A stretch of DNA of 64,000 nt, taken from Sipunculus nudus (Eukaryota; Annelida; Sipuncula; Golfingiida; Sipunculidae). The position numbers were made by a program, and so were the translations under genes. Shown here in pieces: positions 35,800-48,052 of the stretch (position 1 is its first letter; every line of letters starts with the position of its first letter). Where the stretch lies: NCBI GenBank assembly GCA_026874595.1, contig CM049309.1:14128576-14192575 (forward strand), read 5' to 3'. The notes beneath the pieces are model-generated. The model was not told where the DNA came from. It made no database searches and worked only from the letters and a program-made list of their open reading frames with translations.

Positions 35800-36300
35800 A
35801 AGTAAAATCTCCTTTGATTAACTTATTAGTTAATGAAGCATCAGGGGTAAAAAATCAGCATATACTTAATTATCTGAACAGCTCATGAAATAACAGTACT
35901 AAGGGACATATAGAAGAACCTGGATTATCTGAACATATCTTAAAAATATTGAATGCAGAACAGAGTAGATTCTTGATTATCATAACAGTTCATGAAACAT
36001 CAGCCCATGGCAAAGGAACCAACAATAGAAGCTTATAAGTATCTGAAAAAATTGATGAAACGCTTGCTCAAAACAGAGAGTAGAACTTTAAATATATGAA
36101 AAGTTCATGAAACTTCATTAGTAAAGAACACAAGGTAACTCCTTCATTATTGTAAAGCTGTGTGACATCAACACAAAAGCATGTACAGATGATCCTTGAT
36201 TGTCTGAACAGTCAGCATGAACAAACAGACAATCCTTAATAATATGAACAGTTCATGAAACATCAGAACTACAGAACATTAAGTAGAACGTCTATAACAT
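35800..36300. repeat. Ancient degenerate minisatellite
   Basis: Variants of 'ttgattatctgaacagttcatgaaac' followed by 'atcag', 'actaagg.acata' and 'agtagaa' recur about every 55-75 bases, recognisable near 35868, 35925, 35972, 36093, 36195 and 36237. Divergence is high, so the array is old and no longer homogenised. Confidence 0.6.
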
Positions 36301-36592
36301 TATGTCACGATAATAATATTGAACTTGTTTAATGATACTTAGGTGCCATTTAAAATAATTGGGTTTCCAACAAGAACCATTGTAAAGTTGGTCAAGTAAA
36401 CATTCAAAGAAACAAGTAACCCATGGGTCATGACGCTCAGCTGACTGGGAAGAGATTTACAAAAGGAAATTTTATCATCAGAATGGTAGATACCCATTCA
36501 ACTGAAGCATCAAACAGATTAACGAACAGGCCAAGATTTAGTCTGTATTTATATATCTGAAAAATAGAGAAAAAATGTGTAAACTTTAAAAT

Positions 36593-38135
36593 CTAGAATA
36601 CGGGTAGCCGACAAGTGACTACGTGTATCTGCCAAAATCAGAGTGAAGTGAGGCATGGATTGAGTGGCAAGGGAAACAGAGTGAGGTATGTTGCATATTA
36701 GCATGGATGTCTGCAGCCTAAATGTGTATGTAGGTTGTGCAACCTACCACAAATCCAGAAAGCTGTCCAAGTTGTATACATATGCCAAATTTTAGGCAGA
36801 AAAGTCAAACCACTACATGGATATGAGTGATTTTAGCCCACGGCAGACAAACAGACAGACGCTGTGCAAAAATGGTTGCAGTTTTGATAAAGACCTATGT
36901 GAGATCTAAACACAAGCACAATTTTGGCCCAATCGGTCAAATAGTTCCTGAGATATTAGCTTGGATGTGTGCAGCGTTAACTAGAATGTAGGTGGCGCCA
37001 CCTGTCATAAAATCAAGAAAGCTATCCAGGATGTATAAACCTGCAAAATTTTAGGCAGTTATGTCAAACCACTACAGAGAAATGAGTGATTTTAGGCCAC
37101 GGCAAACCAACAGACAGACGCTGTGCAAAATGTGCAAAAATGGTTGCAGGTGGCCCCTCCAGTTTTGTGTATGATAAAGACCTATGTGAGATCTATACAC
37201 ATGCAAAATTTTGGCCCAATCGTTCAAACGGTTCCCGAGATATGAGCTTGGATGTCTGCAGCATAAACTAGAATAAAGGTGGCGCCACCTGTCATAAAAT
37301 CAAGAAAGCTATCCAGGATGTATAAAACTGCAAAATTTTAGGCAGATATGTCAAACCACTGCCAAGATGTGTGACTTTATTGCACGGCAGACAAACAGAC
37401 ATACGCTGTGCAAAAATGGTTACAGGTGGTGCCACCAGTTTTGTGTATGATAAAGAGCTATGTTAGATCTATACACATGCAAAATTTTGGCCCGATCGGT
37501 CAAACGGTTCCCGAGATATGAGCTTGGATGTCATCAGCGTGAACGTGAATGTAGGTGGTGCCACCTGTCATAAAATCAAGAAAGCTATCCAGGATGTATA
37601 AAACTGCAAAATTTTAGGCAGATATGTCAAACCACTGCCGAGATATGAGTGACATTATTGCACGGCAGACAAACAGACAGACGCTGTGCAAAAATGGTTG
37701 CAGGTGGCGCCACCAGTTTAGCGTATGATAAAGAGCTATATTAGATCTATATACATGCAAAATTTTGGCCCGATCGGTCAAACGGTTCCCGAAATATGAG
37801 CTTGGATGTCATCAGCGTGAATGAGAATGTAGGTGGCGCCACCTGTCATAAAATCAAGAAAGCTATCCAGGATGTATACGCATGCCGAATTTCAGGTGAA
37901 TTAGTCAATTCACTGCAGAGATATGAGTGATTTTAACCAAAGGCAGATGAACAGATGGACACTGTGCTAACATGGTTACAGGTGGCGCCACCATTTTTTG
38001 TGTATGTTATAGAGCTATCCAAGGGCTACATTAGTATAAATTTTATTTCCTGATCAGTCAAACGGTTCCCGAGATATGAGCTTGGAAAGCTGATAAAATC
38101 AAGTCCCAGAGGAGCTCTCTGGAAACGAACGCGGC
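36593..38135 (-). mobile_element. Second, inverted copy of the A1 Helitron-like element
   Basis: Reading on the minus strand, its 3' end (CTAG at 36593-36596, hairpin GTAG..CG/TGACTAC weakened by two changes, and GGCAGATAC) matches 30536-30576. The array carries palindromes at 36991, 37278, 37703, 37832 and 37981 (perfect) and at 36733, 37149, 37425 and 37554 (altered), alternating at about 129 and 148 bp. The far end (about 38100-38135) matches the CpG-rich 5' region of the first copy but stops short of its hairpin, so it is 5'-truncated. Confidence 0.75.
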
Positions 38136-38139
38136 AACG

Positions 38140-40160
38140 GCGGAGGAACCCTGTTGACAGATAACCACATCTTTAAAGGTATCAAAAAAAGAGAAAAAAT
38201 ATCGTAAAAATTTGAAAAAAATAGATGTGGCGCACCCAGTCTGCAGAAACTGATTGAACAGGTCATGATCAATATGTATGCCGAAAATCATGACCATCAG
38301 TGTTGTAGTTATTGAGATACTGCAGTTTTTGTATCAAATTTTCCATTATTCTAGGGGGTAATTTGAAGCCATACAGCTTAAAGAATATGGGTAACAGAGA
38401 CCTAATTTCAGGTTTCCATGGAAACTTTTCATGGGTCTCCCTGTGTGTCAAGAATGAAGATTCTAGGTCCAGTTTTAATGATTTGTGCCCTGTTAACAGA
38501 TGTTCATAACTTTAAAGGTCTCAAAAATAGAGAAAAAATTCGTAAAAAAACCCGAACAAATACAGGTGGTGCCACCAGTCTGCAGAAACTGATGAAACAC
38601 TCCATGATCAATATCCATGAAAACAATTATGGTGATCTCTGCATTAGTTGTTCAGATACTTCAGCTTTTGTATCAAATTTTCCATTATTCTGAGCTGTAC
38701 TTTGGAGTGCCATAGCTCAAAGGATATGGGTAACAGAGACCTAATTTCAGGTGTCCATGGAGACTTATCATGGGTCTCCCTGTGTGTCAACAATGAAGAT
38801 TCTAGGTCCAGTCCTTAGGATTTGTACCCTGTTGACAGATAACTACATCCTGAAAGGTCTCGAAAATAGAGAAAAAAAAATTGTGAAAATTTGAAAAAAT
38901 ACAGGTGGCACCACCAGTCTGCAGGTACTGATGAAACACCTCTTGATCAATATGTATGCCAAAAATCATGACCATCAGTATTGTAGTTATTGAGATGTTG
39001 CAGTTTGTTTTTATCAAATTTTCCATTATTCTGGGGGGTTATTGGGAGCCCCCCATAGCTCAAAGGATATGGGTAACAGAGACCTTATTTCAGGTTTCCA
39101 TGCAGACTTTTTATGGACCTCTCAGTGTGTCAAGAATGAAGATTCTAGGTCCAGTCTTTATGATTTGTGCCCTGTTAACAGCTGTTCACATTTTTAAATT
39201 CGTAAAAAATAAAAAAAATTCAGGTGGCGCCACCAGTCTGCAGGAAGTGATGGAACATCTCATGATCAATATGTATGCCAAAAATTATGACCATCAGTCA
39301 AGTAGTTAATGAGATATTGAAGTTTTTGTATGAAATTTTTGACTTTTCTGAGGGGTACTTTGGGGCCCATAGCTCGAAGGATATGGGTAACAGAGATCTA
39401 ATTTATGGTTTCCACAGAGACTTTTAATAGGTTTCTCAGTGTGTCGAGAATGAAGATTATAGGTCCAGCGGTTACGATTTGTGCCACATTAACAGATGAC
39501 AGCATCTTTAAACGTCTCAAAAATAGAGGAAAAAATTGTAAAAAAATCGAAAAATACAGGTGGCGCCACCAGTCTGCAGGAACTTATGGAACATCTCATG
39601 ATCAATATGTATGCCAAAAATCATGACCATCAGTGTTGTAGTTATTGAGATATTGAAGTTTTTGTATGAAATTTTTTACTATTCTGGGGGGTACTTTGGG
39701 GCCCCATAGCTCGAAGGATATGGGTAACAGAGACCTAATTTCTGGTTTCAAAGGAGATTTTTCATGGACCTCTCAGTGTATCAAGAATTAAGATTCTAGG
39801 TCTAGGCTTTACGATTTGTGCCTTGTTAACAGATGTTCACATTGTTAAAGGTCTAAAAAATAGAGAAAAAAATTTGTAAAAAATCGAAAAATAAAGGTGG
39901 CGCCACCAGTCTGCAGGAACTTATGGAACATCTCATGATCAATATGTATGCCAAAAATCATGACCATCAGTCAAGTAGTTAATGAGATATCGAAGTTTTT
40001 GTATGAAATTTTTGACTTTTCTGGGGTGTACTTTGGGGCCCCATAGCTCGAAGGATATGAGTAACAGAGACCTAATTTCTGGTTTCCAAGGAGATTTTTC
40101 ATGGACCTCTCAGAATCCCAAGTTACAAGGTTCTAGGTTCAGCGGTTACGATTTGTGCCT
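38140..40160 (+). repeat. 337-bp tandem array, six units (family A2)
   Basis: Units share 'gacagatgttcacatctttaaagg', 'aaaaatagagaaaaaat', a palindrome or variant, 'agtctgcagga', 'catgatcaatatgtatgcca', 'catagctcgaaggatatggg' and 'gattctaggtccag'. The palindromes lie at about 38226 (damaged), 38565 (GGTGGTGCCACC), 38904 (GGTGGCACCACC), and 39223, 39559 and 39896 (all perfect), at steps of roughly 320-339 bp. The last three units are closer to each other, as if homogenised more recently. Open frames across the array repeat with it. Confidence 0.9.
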
Positions 40161-40248
40161 GGTTAACGGACGGACAGACGGACAGACAGACGACAGACAA
40201 AGAGTGATCGCTATAGCTCAGATGACTTTCAGTCAGCTGAGCTAAAAA

Positions 40249-40933
40249 TGCAAAAAGAAAAACACACAATGTGTGGAGTGGTATACACCAAAAACCTGTT
40301 TGAATAAAGAATTCATGGAGTAAGTAGTGATGGTGATATCAGGTATGCAACAAGCAGCAACATTCACTGAAGAGTCCTTCATTGTCTCCGGAGCACATCT
40401 TAGGCAGAGTCTCAGGGATGCTTATGAGGCAGCTTATCACAATGATTCTAACACTGCATCAGGTTGCATGTACCAGACCTTCCACAGACCTCATTAATAC
40501 AACACCAGGCTCTGCCAGCCCTTCAGTGCACAAACGTCTTCAGTCAACTTATAACAATTAGGATCATGTGAGGTAAATGCTTGCTTTGTCCCCATTTCCT
40601 GTCAAGAAACTATTTCTTCATCAAATTCATGCCTGTCATATTGAACTCTATATTATATCTTGCAGGGAGGCACTGTTTTAATGGATGTTTGTGTTTGGTT
40701 TGGTCAATATTCTGTTAATATGCTGGTATTCTCACGTCATGTGATGACATGTTCTGGAATCAAGAGAAATTGTTTTCTTTCCTTTAGCACTAAATGGAAA
40801 ACATTATTTATAGGTGTAAAATCAAACCATAAATGTATACAACAAATATTTTCAATGGTTATACTGTAGTGAGGTTTTTGTTCATAAGGGTTTAAAGTTG
40901 GCAATGTTTGCAAAAGGAAAATTAACACTAGAT
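40249..40933. other. Unique stretch, possibly functional non-coding
   Basis: 40310-40640 is more balanced than its neighbours, unrepeated and without open frames ('gtctccggagcacatcttagg', 'ggcagcttatcacaatgatt'). Nothing specific is recognisable; it is an island between two repeat blocks. Confidence 0.25.
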
Positions 40934-41465
40934 TAAACAAATGACCCATTGTTTATGACACTCAGCCGACTTACATGCTGACAATTTGTCCCTGCACAGA
41001 CAACTATTTAAGATATTATAGGTAGCATCATCATTCATGCATATTAGCTTAAGTTCATCAAGACCTATTAGGACATCAACTGTAACAACAATTAAGCCAT
41101 CCAACCTTTCCTGAGAAATCTGGTAATTTGTATATACTTGTTACAACATTTCTCAGTGAGGTGCTCAAACACCCTCTATAACTTGGAGAATATAGGTCAC
41201 AGTGACCTAATTTCATGTTTCTGAGAACTTTTGAGGACCTCTCAGGATGCAGAGGTTCATGATTCTAGCCTTTACAGGTACAATTTGTGCCTTGTTAACA
41301 GACCTAGAGTTCTCAAAAATACAGGTTATAAGTATTAAAGATTAAGATTATGCAGGTGCCACCACCATTCAAGCCCAGTAGCTAAAGTTCATTCAGACCC
41401 ATAAGCATACCAAATTTGATGACAATCCATCAAGCCATTTCTGAGGAATCTGGCATTTAGTGTGT
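40934..41465 (+). repeat. Decayed family E/A2 copy
   Basis: It begins AAACAAATGACCCATTG then CTCAGCCGAC, a worn E start. 41160-41300 matches the A2 unit ('gaggacctctcagga', 'gattctag.cctttac', 'caatttgtgccttgttaacag'), and 41355-41366 holds a worn palindrome. A second phrase, 'gacaatccatcaagccatttctgagg', occurs twice in part (near 41090 and 41424). No 3' end was found. Confidence 0.55.
41194..41208. promoter_or_regulatory. Perfect oestrogen-response-type palindrome within a repeat
   Basis: AGGTCACAGTGACCT is two AGGTCA half-sites inverted with a three-base spacer. This is the consensus for oestrogen-receptor-type nuclear receptors and the same word as the classic vitellogenin element. It sits in an A2-type repeat; the homologous place in the 38-40 kb array reads GGGTAACAGAGACCT, which is not a good site. 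Binding is not shown by sequence alone. Confidence 0.45.
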
Positions 41466-42128
41466 ATTTTTTTATTATTCTTTTCAATGGATTAGTAATG
41501 CACAAGAATTCCACTAACTGTTTTCCCTTGGGACATCCTTCATCCAATAGTTAACATTCTGTGCATGTATTAATTATAATAATTTAATTAATGTATATAC
41601 TCTTTGCAGGTTACTGTATGGTAAGGTCATCATAACAGAAGCCTTGCAAAACACTGTATGAGTGAAAATTGTGAAAATTTAACCATATAAATATAAAGCC
41701 AACCACAGAAATTACCAAGGTCCAGATCAAAATCCAGGTCTGATGGTATTTTACATTTACTATTTTTAGATTCTTACTGTAGACATATATCCTGAGTGAC
41801 ATTTTCAGAAGGTCAGATGTATATTAGTCGCTGGATGACATTTGTATGTAAAATTCCTTCCACAGAGAATGCTAGACATGCTAAATTAGTGCTTGTGCTG
41901 TGTTTAAGTGAGTCTACTTGTACACCATATCATTCCTGTACCAATATCGGATTCTGATATTGACCAATTATAGTTTGCAGAAGAAGCAAATTACCCTAGC
42001 TTTGCTCTAGACCATTTTTATTTACATGCTTGATACTTATTTCATTTTAAGGTGGTTGTTGGCAGCATGGTCTTATTATATCCATTATCCTGGATTTATG
42101 ACATTTATAATACAATATTACAAGTAAC
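41466..42128. other. No feature recognised
   Basis: AT-rich unique DNA. Confidence 0.35.
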
Positions 42129-43095
42129 AAGGCCTACAGGCCTAATGCGAACCTGTGCATTGGGAAATACACCAGGTATAATGCTTCAGTGCTGGACCAT
42201 GACTTCTCATGTATATGAATGATGCAGGTACTAAACATTTTGAATAAGAAACAATTACACAAACATCACTGCTGAAATTCTGGCTTAGGTGCACACAACA
42301 CAACTAGGGACCCATGGGTCTCAATGCTCAGTTGAATTTGTCTATAAGGACATTTTGAAAGAAATTTTTCAGAATGACAGTCCTGTGACCTAAACCAATG
42401 ACCTTGTAACCAAAAAATCTTAGAACTTAATATCCTTGAACTTGCAGCATTAGGATTATTGTAACAATCTTTTAAAAAGAGACCTTGACCACTGACCAGA
42501 TAACCTCAAATTCTACAGGTTTCCTCACTTTGGGTAAGTAAGCCATGTGTGAATGTTAGAAAGTTCAGGATGAAAAGTTTGATTTACAGTGCATCCACAA
42601 TCTTTTTAAAGATGTGGCTTCTGTGACCTTCAACTTAGATCGCTGGACCCTGAAGATCAAAATGAATTTTTACATATGTGGTTGGTCATTATTAAATCAA
42701 GTTTGAAGCCAGTCTGTCTTTATCCAAAGCAGAATTATCATCCATAAACTAATTTGTGAATGGATGGACCCTGTGGCCCTTGACCTTAGACCTATGACCC
42801 AATAATCAAACAGAATCATCCCCTAGTGGCAGGTTAGCAATATCTTGAAGATGGAAGGTTTGCAATAAAAAGTTTGGCTTCAAATGCATACACATTCCTT
42901 TTAAAGAAATGGGTCCTGTGACCTTGACCGTTGGACCCCAAAATCCACAATAAGTTAATGTATTATTTTTAATGGGTCAAGTTATTTGAAACAAACAGAG
43001 ATGAGGGAAACCAAAGCCTTGCATGCATGACAGCAGAACAGTCAGGTCAATAGTCACACAAACTAGTGATCCTCGTCTAGCTCTTAAAGCTCAAC
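42129..43095 (+). repeat. Family B element, copy 1
   Basis: It begins at AAGGCCTACAGGCCTAATGC. The first 770 bases, to 42900, are nearly identical to 59579-60348, with only scattered substitutions and small indels by eye. It contains an E-like start word (AACTAGGGACCCATGGGTCT, CTCAGTTGAA) at about 42301-42340 and many TGACCTTGACC-type motifs. After 42900 it continues with sequence absent from the other copy, up to about 'cttaaagctcaacagg'. It is non-coding. Confidence 0.8.
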
Positions 43096-43337
43096 AGGAT
43101 TTTATTTTAATATTTTATGATCTTTAGTATTAGCTTCTTATATCAATAAACATTTGTTAATTGCAACCATTACCCCCATTTGAAACTGATATGACCAAGT
43201 CCTGACAAAAAGTGGGGATGCTTGAATGCATGGAATTTGTATGTGAAAATAAAGAAAATCTAATTGAACAGAGATGAATGAGAATGTAAGAAGCCTCTGC
43301 AGGTAAACAGATTTTAATTTAGGCAATCCTCTGTAAA

Positions 43338-46300
43338 AACAAGGGACCCACGTAGCTCACGTAGCTCAGCTGAATTTTGGAAAATATTAGTAACTGCAAA
43401 ATATTTTTATTTCTTATGGGTTTTCCATGTATATTACCATTTGAAAAGCTAAGAGAAAATGGCCCAGCTTAAATGAAACTCTGTAAATTATAGAATAATG
43501 GACATGAGCTAAAGCATATGGACTGTGTAATAAATGAAACCTTTGGCCTGAAACCATTTAGTGATGCACAAAGGGAAAAAATGGGCCTACGGTAAGTGTC
43601 ATATAAAAGTTCCATTTCATAAACAAATAATGTGTGAAGGTAATTAAGTTTTCAAAGGTTAAATATATGGCCATATGAGTTAAAAATTAATCCCACAAAG
43701 TTTGACCAATATTCCTAATTTAAAAAACTAGGTTTAACAGTGTTATTCACACCAAGACCCCGCCAACTTTAAGAGATATGAATGAAATGCTACCAAGTAT
43801 TTGTATCTTCTTAAATCTTGTCAGTTAGCACTTACATTAGGTCCTAATATTTTACCATATTTAAATATTATGATTAAATTCCTGAACATTTTTATCTTTA
43901 AAAAAAATCAAAATTGTCCAAGTTTCAACAAAAGGAATTTTTTTAACATTAAAATTATAAGCTTTGTCTTGTATATTAGTCCTGTGTATTGAAGCGGTGG
44001 GTCAGGGAGGGGTCTCTGTTGTTACTGTCCATTGCTAAAAAAATGTGAAATTATAAGATTCATCTTGTATAGATAGAGTACAGGTCTGTCAACAGAATGG
44101 GGTGGGGGGGGGGGGGAGAGAAAGGCTCCCTGTGGTATTTATGCTGGCAGCCTGTGGTATTTATGCTGGCAGCCTGATCAAGCTCAACAAGAGAGAGGGC
44201 TTGCCCCAGTGATGGGATTACATAACAGCCAGGGGAGCATAGAGAGTTGCACTGAATGACCTTCAGTGACCTCAGTGGACTGCTTGACAATGTAAGGGAA
44301 TACAACAAGAGCCTCATAACAAATTCAATAACTAGCCTAATTTTGCAGCTTTTATTTTTCAAATTTCAGATTTTAACTTGATTAAATCCTTATGTGTACA
44401 TGCTGTGAAAATAACATCCACAGTACTTACAGGAAAAAATGGTGCCGTGGCCAAAGTTGGGCAAAATTTAAGGTACTGATTTTATATTTATGCTAATAAC
44501 TTAAAAAAATTGCAAATTTCAGATCTAACTTTCGGTATACAATTGAATCTTGATTAAATGATGATATATTCCTGAAAAAAAGTCTCAGCCATTCTTATGT
44601 TAAGTGAGTAAATATATATCCTGATTTTTTTACAAGGTGCATAATGTTTGGGCCTATAACTTCAACAAATTATGCAATACTGACCTAAATTTTGGTATGT
44701 TCATAGAAAATGTATGGAAGAATATGAATATTAACAATTACATCTCACATTATGCCAATTTTTGGATTACCAGGTAAACAAAAGTAGGGTCATGATGCTA
44801 GAAAATACAAATACATTAAGGCACCTAAAAAACTTCAATAGCTAGACTATTTTTTAAGCTTATACTTTCAAATTCAAAATTCATCAGATTAAATCCATAT
44901 GTAAACTGGCTGTGAAAATTAAATCAAATGTTCCTATAAGAAAAAAAGTGCCATGGTCAAATTAAGGCAAAATTTAAGGTACCAATTTTTTATTTTTGCT
45001 AATATTTTAAAAAAATTTACAGATTTTGATCTAATTTTGGGTATACAATTTAATTTTGATTAATTAAAGATATATTACTGGAAAAAAGTCCATAGCTTCA
45101 AAATGTTTTGTGTTAAGTGATCAAATATCTTTCCTGATTTTTTACAAAATGCATTATGTTTGAGCCCATAACTTTTTTTAAATCATATAATACAGACCTA
45201 ATTTCTGGCATGTACATAGGAACTATATAGAGGAATATTTATGGTAATATGAGGAAAAACAGGTGAGTGGTTTCGTAGTTAGGCTGTCCTGAAATGTGAA
45301 AATAGGTTTTTCATAAAAAAATTGAGGTTTTTCCTTAATTTCTCAAAGGAACGAAGTCACAAAGACCCTGTTTTTGGCTTGGTAGGAGATCTTTGGGACA
45401 TGTAACATTATGCCAACAACCTTATGAGCATAGAGAGCTGCACTGAATGACAAACAGTGACCACAGTGGACTGCTTGACAATGTAAGGGAATACAACAAG
45501 AGCCTCCAAAAAAATTCAATAACTAGCCTAATTTTGCAGCTTTTATTTTAAAATTTCAGATTTTAACAGATTAAATCCTTATTTGTACATGCTGTGAAAA
45601 TTAGATCCACAGTACTTACAGGAAAAAAAACGTGCCATGGTCAAAGTTGGGCAAAATTTAAGGTACAAATTTTTTATTTTTGTTAATATTTTAAACAAGG
45701 GACCTATGGGTCACTGTGCTCAGCTGACTTTAACCTTGAAGGTAAAAATTTAAAATAATATCAAATGGAGATAAAGTGTAAGAGGAAGAAGTAATAAAGG
45801 CCATGGTTGGTTTATATGAATGGTTTGTATTGATGAGCAAGAAATTGTTGCAAAAAATATTTTGTGACCTGACCATGTGTTTCCTAATGTTGAAACTAAA
45901 GCATGTGAGCAGTTTGTGAACAAATGATCTGTACTATTACCATGATCATTAGTTGATTTTTCGATTAACTGTTGACATTTCAGTAGTTTACACATGTGTT
46001 CAATTGAATCTATTTTTTTGTATAATATATATTATTAAATATATATGTATTTTTTTTATGAAATGTATACAGTTGAAATATAACTAATTAACAACATAAA
46101 ACAGGGCAAACAAAGCCTGATCTCAAATTCTGCTGAGGCAGGAAAATAATGAACAAATGTTTATATTAAATCCTCATTTTGTTATCACATCAATTATTTT
46201 CTAATTTAAGTTTATATTTCTATACATTTCCAATTTAACATATATATCTGAATATAAAAGTTGATTCATAACTCTCAACTGCATCATCATAAATCTCAAT

Positions 46301-48052
46301 CTTGTCAGATAACACCACATCATGCATACAAATGTTTATTTATTTTTTACCACAAAAATATATCTTTTAAATCTGCCAAACAATAAATATCTAAAAATAA
46401 TACTAGATTTAGATTTCACAATTTTTAATTGTGTCTTTATTTATCCATAATGTGCTTCATATTTTATAATAATTTAAGCATACTGATGGGTTCAATTATA
46501 TTTGTTAAAATCATTTAAAAGAAAATTAATTTCTTTAAAAATGCTACATTACACAACATTGTATCTTCTGGATTACACCTTGAATTATTTTCTCAAGGAA
46601 AGTTTTTGCATATCGGAGTGGAAACAGCATTACAATTAACGAGATACAGTGAAAACAATAACAATTACTGCATAACACTTGGTGGGTTGGGTTTGTTGGG
46701 GGGGGGGGGGGTGATTGGGGTGGTGATATGAGAATAACTGTACACCTGTCACAGCAGGGGATCTCCCCCAGTGACTGTAACAAATCAGAAACCCTGGCAT
46801 AGCTGATTTCCAGTGACCTGGAGTGGGACCCTGCATCTGTAATCAAAGCAAGTGACTACAGAAAAAAAATCAATAACTAGCTTAATTGTCAAGCTTTTAT
46901 TTTCAAATTTCAGATTTAGACAAACTAAATATTTATGTTTACATGCTGTGAAAATTAAATCAATGGTGCTTACAGGAAAAAAACGTGCCATGGTCAAAGT
47001 TGGGCAAAATTTAAGGTACTGATTTTTTTTTTATGCTAATAACTTAAAAAATTTACAAAATTCAGATCTAATTTTGGGTAAACAATTGAATCTTAATTAA
47101 ACTTAGTTATTATTTTTCCTGATTTTTTACAAAGTCTATATTGTTGGGCCCATAACTTAAAGAATTTATACTTTACAGACTTAATTTCTGGCATGTACAT
47201 AGGAACTATATAGAGGAATATTTATGGTAAATATGAGGAAAACAGATGAGTGGTTTTGATATTAGGCAGTCCTGAAGTGTGAAAATAGGATTTTAATAAA
47301 AAATTCAGGTTTTTCCTTAATTTCTCAAAGGAACTTAGTCGCAAAGACCCAGTTTTCGGCATGGTAGGAGATCTTGGGGACATCTAACATTATGCTGAAT
47401 TCTGGATTCCTAGGTCTTACGGTTTCAAAACGTGCCACATCTACGGACGGACAGACGGACAGACAGACGGACGGACGACGGACAATGGACCACGACTATA
47501 GCTCAGATGACTTATAGTCAGCTGAGCTAAAAATTCAAAAGATTTTGTTCTAATTTTGGGTATACAATTTAATTTTGATTAATTAAAGTTATATTACTGG
47601 AAAAAAAAGTCCATAGCTTTAACATGTTTTGTGTTAAGTGATCAAATATCTTTCCTGATTTTTTTACAAAATGCATTATGTTTGGGCCCATAACTTTTTT
47701 AAATTATAAAATTCAGACCTAATTTCTGGCATGTACATAGGAAATATATAGAGGAATATTTATGGTAAATATGAGGAAAAACAGATGAGTGGTTTCGATA
47801 TTAGGCAGTCCTGAAGTGTGAAAATAGGTTTTTAATAAAAAATTGAGGTTTTTCCTTAATTTCTCAAAGGAATGAAGTCGCAAAGACCCAGTTTTCGGCT
47901 TGGTAGGAGATCTTGGGGACATCTAACATTATGCCAAATTTTGGATTCCTAGGTCTTGCGGTTTCAAAACGTGCCACATCTGGGGACGGACGGACGACGG
48001 ACAATGGACCACGACTATAGCTCAGATGACTTATAGTCAGCTGAGCTAAAAA
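43338..48052 (+). mobile_element. Complex family E element with internal tandem units and a nested copy
   Basis: It starts AACAAGGGACCCACGTAGCT, CTCAGCTGAATTTT and follows 9395-9540 at first. Internal units beginning 'aattcaataactagcctaat' lie near 44318, 44836 and 45506, each running through 'gtgccatggtcaaagt', 'aatttaaggtac', 'gggtatacaatt' and 'cctgattttttaca'. A poly(G) tract is at 44104-44116, and a 22-base direct repeat (ctgtggtatttatgctggca and two more bases) follows near 44130. A complete second element interrupts it (45694-47532); the host copy then resumes and ends with a GACGG run, GACTATA/TATAGTC hairpin and CAGCTGAGCTAAAAA at 48013-48052. Confidence 0.7.
45694..47532 (+). mobile_element. 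Complete family E element nested inside another
   Basis: Start AAACAAGGGACCTATGGGTC with GCTCAGCTGA (45718-45727); end GACTATA (47494-47500), 12-base loop, TATAGTC (47513-47519), TCAGCTGAGC (47518-47527) and TAAAAA. The host sequence breaks off at 'ttaatatttt' before 45694 and resumes at 47533 with 'ttcaaaagattttgttctaa', which is how the uninterrupted unit at 44995-45035 continues. A GACG/GACA run (47451-47483) and a poly(G) tract (46698-46711) are present. No coding frame of note. Confidence 0.75.

Larger units (their letters stand above)
36410..40248 (+). mobile_element. Large family E element holding a 337-bp array and an inserted A1 element
   Basis: It starts AACAAGTAACCCATGGGTCA then CTCAGCTGAC and ends with a GACGGACA run (40166-40200), CTATAGCTCAGATGAC and GTCAGCTGAGCTAAAAA. 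Between lie a 36465-36592 flank, an inverted copy of the Helitron-like A1 element (36593-38135) and a six-unit array (38140-40160). The word 'aaaaatagagaaaaaat' on the left flank belongs to the 337-bp unit, so A1 appears to have landed inside the array. No protein is encoded. Confidence 0.65.

Noticed and set aside
43338-48052. Reading the whole block as one satellite array
   Set aside because: Unit spacing is irregular (about 516, 670 and 1360 bp), and a complete element with its own ends lies inside, so nesting explains it better.
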